Assembly: GCF_037482285.1 (NCBI RefSeq)
Contig: NZ_JBBEYB010000014.1
Span: 21,697-85,696, forward strand
Direction: 5' to 3'
DNA length: 64,000 nucleotides
Origin: Aquabacterium sp029268225
GTDB taxonomy: Bacteria > Pseudomonadota > Gammaproteobacteria > Burkholderiales > Burkholderiaceae_C
Shown in pieces: positions 32,430 to 40,216 of this stretch. How positions within the stretch are numbered: the stretch's first letter is position 1; the number at the start of each line of letters is the position of its first letter. The notes under the pieces were generated by a model. It was given only the letters and a program-made list of their open reading frames with translations. It did not search any database and had not been told where the DNA came from. A program made the position numbers and the translations under genes.

Positions 32430-34166
32430 ATGAGCGCCAGCTTGCGCCTCACCCTGGGGCAACACTCTCAGGCTGGCCACAAACCCCTCAATCAGGACTT
32501 CCATGGTGCGGTGCTGCCTGCTGAGCCCCATTTGAGTACCAAGGGGGTGGTCGTGGCACTGGCCGATGGCATCAGCAGCAGTGCCGTCAGTCACATTGCC
32601 AGCGCCGCAGCGGTGCGTGGCTTTCTGGACGACTACTACGGCACCTCCGAAGCCTGGACGGTGCGGCGCGCCGCCCAGAGGGTGCTGAGTGCGACCAATT
32701 CCTGGTTGCACGCGCAGACCCAGCGAAGCGACGCGCGTTTTGACAAGGATCGGGGTTACGTTTGCACCTTCAGTGCCTTGATCCTCAAAGGCCGCATGGC
32801 ACATCTGGTGCATGTAGGGGACACCCGCGTCTACCGCGTTCATCTCCACGCGCTGGAACAACTGAGTGACGATCACCGCGTGCGTGTCTCCGAGACGGAT
32901 ACCTACCTGGGTCGGGCACTGGGGACGGCTGCCACCCTTGAAATTGACCATCGAAGTTGGTCCCTGGAAGCCGGTGAGCTGTATTTGCTTGCCACCGACG
33001 GCGCGTACGAGTACCTCGATGCCGACACGGTGAATGCCGTCTGCATCGAGAGCCCCGACAATCTGGACCTTGCCGCACAGAGGTTGACCGAGGTGGCCCT
33101 GCAGCGTGGCAGCCGAGACAATCTCACCGTGCAACTTGTGCGCATCGATGCCTTGCCTGACGCCGAGGTGGGCCAGCACCTCACACAGCGAGACGGCCTC
33201 AGGTTGCCGCCGCCACTGAAGGCGGGAGACGAGTTCGAGGGTTACCACATCGTGCGGGAAGTGCACGCCAGCTCGCGCAGCCACGTCTTTCAGGCGCTGG
33301 ATCTGCACACGCGTCAAACCGTGGTGCTGAAGACGCCTTCGGTGGACCTGCGTGAGCAGCCCGATTATCTGGATCGCCTGCTGCTGGAAGAGTGGATTGC
33401 CCACCGCCTCGACAGTCCCCACGTGGTCAAGGCGCTGCCCCCACTCCGTCCGCGAGCGCATCTCTTCGTTGCCCTTGAGCACATTGACGGGCAGACCCTG
33501 GCGCAGTGGATGGTTGACCACCCTGAGCCGAGCCTTCACGCCGTGCGGGAGGTGATTGCCCAAGCCGCCAAGGGGCTACAGGCCTTTCACCGTAAGGAAA
33601 TGTTGCACCAGGACCTGAGGCCCGAGAACCTCATGATTGACCGTCTCGGCACTGTGAAGATCATTGACCTGGGCGCCGCCCATGTGGCCGGCTTGAGCGA
33701 AGTGGCTGGCGATGCGCAAGCTCGGGCTCTGATGGGCACGCTGCAATACACCGCGCCCGAGTACTTCGTAGGCGGGCAGGGCAGTCCGTCCTCCGAACTC
33801 TTCTCCCTGGCGGTGTTGACCTATCAGATGCTCACCGGCCATCTACCTTATGGGCTGCAGGTGACACGGCTTCGATCGCTCGCCGATCTCGGAAAGCTGC
33901 GCTACACCTCTGTCCGCAGCCGGCGACCCGACCTGCCCTTGTGGCTGGATGCTGTCCTGCAACGCGCGTTGCATCCCCAGCCCCATCGTCGCCAGGAAGC
34001 CATCTCAGAGTTCGTTCAGGATCTCCGTGCGCCCGGTGCGCGCTATCGACGAGATCGTCCCCCAGCGATGATCGAACGCAATCCGGTCCTGTTCTGGCAA
34101 ACCTTGACCATCATCCTGGCGGGCACCGTGTTGATCTTATTGGCCTTGCGAGCCGTGGGGCGCTGA
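32430..34166 (+). CDS. PP2C phosphatase-Ser/Thr kinase fusion, membrane anchored
   Basis: 578 residues. Residues 1-245 are a PP2C phosphatase (DGIS 46-49, GDTR 130-133, TDG 189-191, RDN 229-231, the metal-binding aspartates). Residues 265-535 are a Hanks-type kinase with Lys301, Glu320/321, catalytic loop HQDLRPEN (393-400; usual HRDLKPEN) and IDLGAA instead of DFG. One membrane segment near the C-terminus (about 555-575). ATG 32430 follows the channel gene by 26 bases. Fusions of this design often accompany nitrate/nitrite transporters in proteobacteria, as I recall; the substrate is unknown. Opposing activities on one chain suggest a self-resetting switch. Confidence 0.88.
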   Translation: MSASLRLTLGQHSQAGHKPLNQDFHGAVLPAEPHLSTKGVVVALADGISSSAVSHIASAAAVRGFLDDYYGTSEAWTVRRAAQRVLSATNSWLHAQTQRSDARFDKDRGYVCTFSALILKGRMAHLVHVGDTRVYRVHLHALEQLSDDHRVRVSETDTYLGRALGTAATLEIDHRSWSLEAGELYLLATDGAYEYLDADTVNAVCIESPDNLDLAAQRLTEVALQRGSRDNLTVQLVRIDALPDAEVGQHLTQRDGLRLPPPLKAGDEFEGYHIVREVHASSRSHVFQALDLHTRQTVVLKTPSVDLREQPDYLDRLLLEEWIAHRLDSPHVVKALPPLRPRAHLFVALEHIDGQTLAQWMVDHPEPSLHAVREVIAQAAKGLQAFHRKEMLHQDLRPENLMIDRLGTVKIIDLGAAHVAGLSEVAGDAQARALMGTLQYTAPEYFVGGQGSPSSELFSLAVLTYQMLTGHLPYGLQVTRLRSLADLGKLRYTSVRSRRPDLPLWLDAVLQRALHPQPHRRQEAISEFVQDLRAPGARYRRDRPPAMIERNPVLFWQTLTIILAGTVLILLALRAVGR

Positions 34167-34172
34167 CCTCAA

Positions 34173-34691
34173 TCAGAGAGGCGGGACATCCTCAGACAGG
34201 ATCTGCTGATAAAAGTCCACGTCCAACCACCGGCCGAACTTGAACCCCGCCTGGCGCAGCGTCCCCGCATGTGTGAAGCCCATTTGGATGTGCAGATCAA
34301 TGCTGGCCTGATTGCTCGCGTCGATCACGCCGACCATCACGTGGAGAGTCTGCGCTCTGGCTCGTTCAAGCAGGCGCTGCATCAGTTCCTTCGCCAAGCC
34401 ACGTCGGCGATAGGCCGCATGCACATACACAGAATGCTCGACGGTGTGCCGATAGCCTGCCCATGGTCGAAACGTGCCGTACGAGGCGAATCCCATCAAC
34501 TCACCATCATCCGACACCGCCCCGATGACGGGAAAGTGGCCGGACTCCTTGGTGCTGAACCAGCTTCGCATGTGGTCCATGGTGCGCGGCTCGTGGTCGT
34601 ACAGGGCCGTCGAGGTCAGGATGGCCTCATTGAAGATGGCCAGGATCGGCTCGGCGTGTGCTTCAAATGTGCAGTCCACCCAAGAGATCAT
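34173..34691 (-). CDS. GNAT acetyltransferase, phosphinothricin/methionine-sulfoximine type
   Basis: 172 residues, one GNAT domain. The acetyl-CoA loop is YRRRGLAKELMQ; the N-terminal half (IFNEAILTSTALYDHEPRT) and the tail (HIQMGFTHAGTLRQAGFKFGRWLDV) are typical of the Pat/MddA group that acetylates phosphinothricin, methionine sulfoximine and similar amines. The four-base overlap with the upstream tyrosine phosphatase gene shows co-transcription. It converges with the kinase-phosphatase gene. Confidence 0.85.
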   Translation of the reverse strand: MISWVDCTFEAHAEPILAIFNEAILTSTALYDHEPRTMDHMRSWFSTKESGHFPVIGAVSDDGELMGFASYGTFRPWAGYRHTVEHSVYVHAAYRRRGLAKELMQRLLERARAQTLHVMVGVIDASNQASIDLHIQMGFTHAGTLRQAGFKFGRWLDVDFYQQILSEDVPPL

Positions 34692-35176
34692 GGCCGTCCC
34701 AATTCCAACTGGCGCATCATCTTGTTCATGATTGCCGCCACCCCGCCCTCACAAAGGCGAAGCACCGTCGTGAAGCCCTCGACATTGCCGTAATAGGGAT
34801 CAGGCACATCCAGATCGCCGTCATGATCAGCAAAGCGCAAGAACAGGTCCAGCTTGTGCTGAAACTCCGGCGGGCACTGGCGCTGCAGGGCGTTCAACAC
34901 ACTCTCATCCATGGCCAAAATCAGGTCGAACTGCGCAAAATCTTGCGCTTTGACCTGGCGTGAGCGAATGCGCTCGATGTGTCGGTAGCCACCCGCCAGC
35001 GCGCATGTGATCGCTCGGCGGTCAGGCTTTTCCTTCAGATGGCTGCGCCCAATCGCTGCCGAGTCAACTTGCAGCACCGAAGCAAGTCCTCGACGCGCCA
35101 AAACAGCATGGAACACCGCCTCCGCCAGGGGAGAACGACAGATATTGCCCAAGCAGACCAGCAGGATGCGATACAT
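34688..35176 (-). CDS. Low-molecular-weight protein tyrosine phosphatase (Wzb-like)
   Basis: 162 residues. P-loop CLGNICRS with Cys8 nucleophile and Arg14, and the general-acid loop VPDPYYG. Such enzymes dephosphorylate bacterial tyrosine kinases that control polysaccharide chain length. A tyrosine kinase gene (37743) is encoded in the divergent EPS operon 300 bases away, a natural partner. Overlaps the acetyltransferase gene by four bases. Confidence 0.9.
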   Translation of the reverse strand: MYRILLVCLGNICRSPLAEAVFHAVLARRGLASVLQVDSAAIGRSHLKEKPDRRAITCALAGGYRHIERIRSRQVKAQDFAQFDLILAMDESVLNALQRQCPPEFQHKLDLFLRFADHDGDLDVPDPYYGNVEGFTTVLRLCEGGVAAIMNKMMRQLELGRP

Positions 35177-35489
35177 AAGACTGAAATTCTAGCGACCTTG
35201 CCCGTACGGCGTCCGGCCACCCTTGAGAGCACCGCCGGTGCGGCGGGTATCCCTAATATGGGGGATTGATTTCAGCTGCGTGCAAATACTTTTTTAATTT
35301 GTCCTGAGATGTAGGGAGACATATTTCCGTCATATCTGGTCATTCCATTGCCATGTCGGCCCCCTCTGATGAGGGGGCTCTCAGGGCAAATACGGGGGCT
35401 GGTAATGAAGATGCTTTCAGTTGACGCATGTCTGCGCTACATTCCAAATAATCTGTCATGGGCATTTTTACAAATCGCAGGAGCTCGCC
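35177..35489. other. Regulatory gap before the EPS operon
   Basis: 313 bases without a gene, between divergent transcripts. It holds a hairpin GCCCCCTC-TGAT-GAGGGGGC (35359-35378) with no T run, another at about 35250-35268 (ATCCC with GGGAT), an AT-rich stretch (35285-35302) and a weak sigma-54-like element (TGGTAATGAAGATGCT, 35400-35415: GG, ten bases, GC, but the rest poorly matched). I cannot fix the EPS promoter. Confidence 0.5.
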
Positions 35490-36122
35490 TTGAAGCTGTT
35501 GACATCCAGAAGTCGGACCATGTTGGGTGCTGTGTCCCTGGTCCTGGGCTCGGCCTTGGTGGCCGGTTGTGCCAATACCGGTGGGTATCCCGCGGCGCCC
35601 GCAGGTGCTGCATCCCCCGACTACAACTACATCGTTGGCCCCGGTGATACCCTGAGCATCAACGTTTGGCGTAATCCCGAACTGTCGGGCTCTGTGCCTG
35701 TTCGCCCCGACGGCAAGGTTTCCACCCCGCTGGTGGACGAAATGGTTGCCCAAGGCAAGACCTCCACGCAAATCGCGCGCGATGTCGAAAAAGCGCTGAG
35801 CAAGTATGTGCGCGATCCTGTGGTCACTGTCATCGTGACCAGTTTCGTGGGTCCCTACAGCGAGCAGATTCGCGTGGTGGGAGAGGCCGCCAAGCCGCAG
35901 TTCCTGCCCTTCAAACAAAAGATGACCGTGCTCGACGTGATGATCGCAGCCGGAGGACTCACTGATTTTGCGGACGGCAACAACGCCACGATCGTGCGCG
36001 CCTCAGAGAACAACAAGCGCTACACGGTGCGTCTGAATGACCTGCTCAAGCGTGGTGACATTTCGGCCAACGTTGAAATGCTCCCGGGCGACATTCTCAT
36101 CATTCCTCAGAGTTGGTTCTGA
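35490..36122 (+). CDS. XrtA-system exopolysaccharide export lipoprotein
   Basis: 210 residues from TTG 35490, which is six bases after AGGAG. The start gives a lipoprotein signal (MKLLTSRSRTMLGAVSL) with lipobox LVAGC near residue 22. A polysaccharide export (Wza-type) domain follows: YIVGPGDTLSINVWRNPELS, RPDGKVSTPLVDE, then a SLBB-like domain (RVVGEAAKPQFLPF). It should sit in the outer membrane as the EPS exit. First gene of the EPS array; matches the exosortase-A export family (TIGR03027 by memory). An ATG further upstream (35421 frame) has no ribosome site and would destroy the signal. Confidence 0.9.
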   Translation: MKLLTSRSRTMLGAVSLVLGSALVAGCANTGGYPAAPAGAASPDYNYIVGPGDTLSINVWRNPELSGSVPVRPDGKVSTPLVDEMVAQGKTSTQIARDVEKALSKYVRDPVVTVIVTSFVGPYSEQIRVVGEAAKPQFLPFKQKMTVLDVMIAAGGLTDFADGNNATIVRASENNKRYTVRLNDLLKRGDISANVEMLPGDILIIPQSWF

Positions 36123-36128
36123 GCACGC

Positions 36129-36148
36129 GACACCTCGTCCGAGGTGTC
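36129..36148 (+). repeat. Perfect hairpin between export and chain-length genes
   Basis: GACACCTCG and CGAGGTGTC form a nine-base stem with a two-base spacer, seven bases after the stop codon and 28 before the next ATG. There is no T run, so it may stabilise or process mRNA rather than terminate. Confidence 0.7.
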
Positions 36149-36176
36149 CTGATCCCTTACCGTTTGCGTTGTCTGC

Positions 36177-37736
36177 ATGGATGAACTATTAAAGCAACTC
36201 TCCACCATTCTCAGGGGGATGTGGAAGTACCGGCGACTGGGTGTGGCCGTTTGTTGGGCGGTGGCCCTGGTGGGGGCCGTGTTGGTGTTCCTCATGCAGG
36301 ACCGTTATGAAGCATCGGCCCGGGTCTATGTTGACACGCAGAGCATCTTGCGCCCGCTGATGTCCGGGCTTGCCGTGCAGCCCAATGTGGAGCAGCAGGT
36401 GGCCATGCTGAGTCGCACGCTCATCAGTCGTCCCACGGTTGAGAAGCTCATCCGTGCGGCCGACCTTGACCTCGGTACCCGTAACAAGGCCGAGCAAGAG
36501 GCGCTCATTGATGAGGTCATGAAAAGCATCCAGATCCGCATGGCGGGTCGTGACAACCTCTATACCCTGTCTTACCGCGATGACACGCCCGAGCGCGCCC
36601 AGCGTGTGGTGCAGGCCTTGATGACCATCTTCGTCGAGTCCAGCCTGGGTGCTTCGCGCACCGACTCGGACACGGCGCGCCGGTTTCTGGACGAGCAGAT
36701 CAAGGCCTACGAGGCCAAGCTGATAGAAGCCGAAACCCGCCTGAAGGAATTCAAGCTCAAGAACATCGCCCTGCAAACCCAAGGTGAGTTGGACGCGGCA
36801 GGCCGGGTTTCTGACATCGCCAGCTCCTTGAGTGCCGCGCGACTGGAACTGCGTGAGGCCGAGAGCGCGCGCGATGCTGCCCGTCGTCAGCTGGAGTTGG
36901 CCCGTGCCGCGGCGCCCAAGCTGTCCGACCCGAGCACTCCGATTGCCACGCCAGAAATTGATGGGCGTATCGATGCGCAGCGTCGCAACCTCGACGCATT
37001 GCTGCAGCGTTTCACCGAGGAGCATCCTGACGTCGCCAATACGCGTCGCCTGATTCGTGATCTAGAAGATCAGAAACGACGCGAGATCGCGGCACTGCGT
37101 CAAGCGGCGGCAGCGGCGCCCAAGTCGGTGCTGACAGACAATTCGCCCGCGGTGATGGAGTACAGCCGCACTCTGGCGGCTGCAGAGTTGCAAGTGGCCT
37201 CGTTGCGTGCCCGAGTGGGCGAGTACACGGCAAGGGCAGCTCGGGCACAAGACCAGATGAAAGTGGCCCCACAGGTTGAGGCCGAACTGGCTCAGCTCAA
37301 TCGCGACTACGAAATCCATCGCAAGAACTACAACGACCTGGTGTCGCGTCGCGAGTCTGCCAATCTCTCCGGTCAACTGGAGAACGCCTCCAACTTTGCA
37401 GACTTCCGCGTCATCGACCCGCCCCGTGCTGCCAACAAGCCCGTTGCCCCCAACCGTTTGCTTCTGCTGCCTCTGGCGCTGCTGGCTGGCTTGGCCGCTG
37501 GATTGGGCATGACCTTCCTGATCAGCCAGATCCGACCGGTTTTCTTTGATGCGTCTTCCTTGCGTCATGCGACCGATCTGCCCTTGCTGGGTGTCGTGTC
37601 GCTGGTGACCAACGAGGCACATTTGCAGGCAGAGCGGCGTAGCCTCAAGCGCTTTGCAGGTGCTTTGATGGCCCTGGTGGCCTTGTTTGCAGTCGGTATG
37701 GCCACCCTGGCCTACCAAACGGGCTCCTTCAGTTGA
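36177..37736 (+). CDS. XrtA-system chain-length determinant (Wzz/BcsA-like)
   Basis: 519 residues. Membrane segments near residues 22-40 and 425-447, plus a third at about 490-510, bracket a long periplasmic coiled coil (about 170-410). N-terminal YEASARVYVDTQSILRPL and the PxxP-like region near the second segment (IDPPRAANKPVAPNRLLLLP) are typical of polysaccharide co-polymerases. It controls EPS chain length together with the next gene, the tyrosine kinase, which is split off here as a separate protein. Matches TIGR03007 by memory. Confidence 0.9.
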   Translation: MDELLKQLSTILRGMWKYRRLGVAVCWAVALVGAVLVFLMQDRYEASARVYVDTQSILRPLMSGLAVQPNVEQQVAMLSRTLISRPTVEKLIRAADLDLGTRNKAEQEALIDEVMKSIQIRMAGRDNLYTLSYRDDTPERAQRVVQALMTIFVESSLGASRTDSDTARRFLDEQIKAYEAKLIEAETRLKEFKLKNIALQTQGELDAAGRVSDIASSLSAARLELREAESARDAARRQLELARAAAPKLSDPSTPIATPEIDGRIDAQRRNLDALLQRFTEEHPDVANTRRLIRDLEDQKRREIAALRQAAAAAPKSVLTDNSPAVMEYSRTLAAAELQVASLRARVGEYTARAARAQDQMKVAPQVEAELAQLNRDYEIHRKNYNDLVSRRESANLSGQLENASNFADFRVIDPPRAANKPVAPNRLLLLPLALLAGLAAGLGMTFLISQIRPVFFDASSLRHATDLPLLGVVSLVTNEAHLQAERRSLKRFAGALMALVALFAVGMATLAYQTGSFS

Positions 37737-37742
37737 TTGACC

Positions 37743-38711
37743 ATGTCCAACTCCATTGAAAAAGCAGCCCAGCGGCTTGAGCAACTCCGACAGGCCGGCG
37801 CCCAAATGCCGACGGCTGTGGCGCAGCCTTCGCCAGCCGTCTCCATGAACGAAGCGCAGACTCTTGCTCCGCCCGAGATCGCGCCGACGGTGGCTGATGC
37901 GCCGGCTCGCCCGCGTCCAGTCTCTGCACCGGTGGGCAGCAAGGTGGTGCAGCTCGACTTCGACCGCCTGACCTCGTCCGGTTTCGTCACGCCCAATGCA
38001 CCACGCTCCATGGTGGCCGATCAGTTCCGCGTCATCAAACGCCCCTTGATCGACAATGCCACCGGCAAGGGTGCCTCGGTGGTTCAAAACGGCAACCTCA
38101 TCATGGTGACCAGCTCCATGCCAGGCGAGGGCAAGAGCTTCACTGCCGTGAACCTGGCGCTCAGCATGGCCATGGAAATGGACTACACCGTGATGCTGGT
38201 GGACGCCGACGTGGCCCGTCCTTCCATCATGAAAGTGCTGGGCTTGCCCCCAGGTCCCGGCTTGCTGGACCTGTTGGTGGACGACAAGCTGGAGATGTCA
38301 CAGGTGCTTTTGCGCACCAACATCGACAACCTGACTTTGCTGCCCAGCGGCTCACCGCATGCTCGGGCAACAGAATTGCTGGCCAGCGCTGCCATGACCG
38401 ACCTGGTTGATGACATGGGCAAACGCTACAGCGACCGCATCATCATTTTTGATTCCCCGCCGCTGCTGCTGACCACGGAGTCTCGTGTGCTTGCCACGCA
38501 CATGGGGCAGATCGTCATGGTCGTGCAGGCAGAGAAGACTTTGCAGTCCCAGGTCAAGCACGCTTTGTCGACCATCGAGTCGTGTCCGGTCAAGCTCATG
38601 GTGCTCAACCAGGCGCGCAGCACGGGCCAGGATGCCTATGGGTATGGCTACGGCTATGGCTATGGTTATGGCCAGCGTGAGTCGCTCGCGGAAGCCGAGG
38701 TGCAATCATGA
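37743..38711 (+). CDS. XrtA-associated tyrosine autokinase
   Basis: 322 residues. After a Pro/Ala-rich N-terminus (to about 75) comes a BY-kinase domain with Walker A SSMPGEGKS (124-132), Walker A' LVDADVARP (152-160) and IIFDSPPLL. The tail has six tyrosines alternating with glycine (299-310), the autophosphorylation cluster. It works with the chain-length protein and is presumably reset by the phosphatase at 34688. ATG 37743 is six bases past the preceding stop; a TTG at 37737 would add two residues. Overlaps the next gene by four bases. Confidence 0.9.
   Translation: MSNSIEKAAQRLEQLRQAGAQMPTAVAQPSPAVSMNEAQTLAPPEIAPTVADAPARPRPVSAPVGSKVVQLDFDRLTSSGFVTPNAPRSMVADQFRVIKRPLIDNATGKGASVVQNGNLIMVTSSMPGEGKSFTAVNLALSMAMEMDYTVMLVDADVARPSIMKVLGLPPGPGLLDLLVDDKLEMSQVLLRTNIDNLTLLPSGSPHARATELLASAAMTDLVDDMGKRYSDRIIIFDSPPLLLTTESRVLATHMGQIVMVVQAEKTLQSQVKHALSTIESCPVKLMVLNQARSTGQDAYGYGYGYGYGYGQRESLAEAEVQS
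38637..38672 (+). repeat. Six-fold Tyr-Gly codon repeat
   Basis: Twelve codons alternate TAT/TAC with GGN, a near-perfect hexanucleotide array at the 3' end of the tyrosine kinase gene. Such arrays gain or lose units by slippage, which would change the number of phosphorylatable tyrosines without a frameshift. Confidence 0.85.
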
Positions 38712-40213
38712 AACACTGGCACCGTTGGTGTTGCGGCGCGGCAGTGGCGGCCCTGAGCCCTGTCTGGGCTCAGTCTGATGCTTCGCTTCAACCCTCGGTC
38801 TGGATTGAGCCCCGTCTGGGCATGCGCGTCACGCTCACAGACAACGCCCGTCTGCAGGGCGGTCAGCCCCAAAGTGAGCAGATCCTCGAGCTCACACCCG
38901 GCGTCCGGATGGTTGCCAACCAGGGGCGTGTGAAGGGCTTCTTTGATTACGGGCTCAGCGGGTTGTACCGTGCCCAGGACACAGGGGGCGACGACCTCCA
39001 GCACCGTTTGAACGCCAGTGCGCAGATCAACGCCATCGACAACTGGGCCTTCGTGGATGTGTCTGGCACGGTGTCGCAGCAACTGGTGTCTGCGTTTGGC
39101 CCTGTGGCTGGCTCATCGTCAACCAATGCCAACCAGTCGCAAACCGCCACCTATCGTCTCTCGCCCTATGTGCGAGGACAGTTTCCGTATGGCGTGAACT
39201 ACGAGGCGCGTGTCAACCTGCAAGGCACCCAAAGCAAGACCAATGCGCGCAGCGACTCCGACACCCTGGGATGGTCTGGACGCCTGACTCGCCAGTTGGG
39301 GGCGGCGGGGTGGTCTTTGGCGGCAGATCAGCAAGAAGTTGATTACGACCAAGGCCGCTCCACCGAGTCCAGTTCGTTGACGGGGCGCTTTTCCTATGCG
39401 TGGTCGCCTCAGTGGATCACGGGCCTGACTCTCGGGCAGGAGTCCAACGATCTGCTCACACTCAACAAGAAGCGATACGCCAACCATGGCGTGGATCTGG
39501 TCTGGCGCCCATCCGACCGGACAACCTTGGTCGCGGGTGTGAACGATCGTTATTTCGGCACCGGCCACAATGTGTCGTTTGAGCATCGTGCCGCGCGCAC
39601 CGTGGTGCGTCTGTCGGATGTGCGCAGTGTGTCGACTTCGCCAAACGCCAACGTCAATGCCACGCTTGGCACGCTGTATGACCTCCTGGACGCGCTGCTC
39701 AGTCCGCTGGAGCCGGATCCGGTCAAGCGCGCTCAGCTGGTACAGGCGGAGTTGCAAAGTCGAGGGTTGCCGGGAGACCTGCTGGTCAGTCAGTCCTTCT
39801 TGGTCTCGCAAGCAACGCTGCAGCGTAACCAGCAGCTGTCCGTCTTGATGACCGGTCGCCGTGGCGCCTTCACGGTGAGCTATGTGCGCGGTCAGAGCAA
39901 CCGCCTGCTCAACAACCTGACGCTTGGCGACGACTTTGATGTGACCTCGCAGGTGAAAACCCAGAGCCTGGGCTTTCTTTACGCTCATCGTCTGACGCCC
40001 GTGACCTCGGCCAGCGCGTCGTACACCTTGCAGCGCAGTGAAGGTGATCTGAACACCCAGCGCAGCTCGCAGTACACCCTGACCTTGGGCCTCAGCACGC
40101 AGGTGGGGCCGCGCACTTCAGGCAGTTTGCAGCTGCGCCGCATTCACTCCAACACAGGACTGAATCCGTATTCCGAGAACGCGCTGGTCGGCAACATCCT
40201 TCACCGTTTCTGA
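38708..40213 (+). CDS. PEP-CTERM/XrtA-associated outer-membrane beta-barrel
   Basis: 501 residues. Sec signal (about 21 residues, ending VWA) and then alternating beta strands up to a C-terminal aromatic residue (GNILHRF), the classic outer-membrane insertion signal. It matches the TIGR03016 family that accompanies exosortase A loci. No catalytic motif is visible. A likely role is in outer-membrane passage or surface retention of EPS. ATG overlaps the kinase stop (ATGA at 38708). Confidence 0.87.
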   Translation: MKHWHRWCCGAAVAALSPVWAQSDASLQPSVWIEPRLGMRVTLTDNARLQGGQPQSEQILELTPGVRMVANQGRVKGFFDYGLSGLYRAQDTGGDDLQHRLNASAQINAIDNWAFVDVSGTVSQQLVSAFGPVAGSSSTNANQSQTATYRLSPYVRGQFPYGVNYEARVNLQGTQSKTNARSDSDTLGWSGRLTRQLGAAGWSLAADQQEVDYDQGRSTESSSLTGRFSYAWSPQWITGLTLGQESNDLLTLNKKRYANHGVDLVWRPSDRTTLVAGVNDRYFGTGHNVSFEHRAARTVVRLSDVRSVSTSPNANVNATLGTLYDLLDALLSPLEPDPVKRAQLVQAELQSRGLPGDLLVSQSFLVSQATLQRNQQLSVLMTGRRGAFTVSYVRGQSNRLLNNLTLGDDFDVTSQVKTQSLGFLYAHRLTPVTSASASYTLQRSEGDLNTQRSSQYTLTLGLSTQVGPRTSGSLQLRRIHSNTGLNPYSENALVGNILHRF

Positions 40214-40216
40214 CCC

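Noticed and set aside
35400..35415. Sigma-54 promoter for the whole EPS operon
   Set aside because: Only the GG-N10-GC spacing fits; the CACG and TTGC parts do not match, so it is not listed as a promoter.
35348..35647. 99-codon frame overlapping the export lipoprotein start
   Set aside because: It runs in another frame through the lipoprotein signal and has no ribosome site; the TTG start at 35490 explains the region better.
38637..38672. Tyr-Gly repeat as a phase-variable frameshift switch
   Set aside because: The repeat unit is six bases, so changes stay in frame and cannot turn the gene off.
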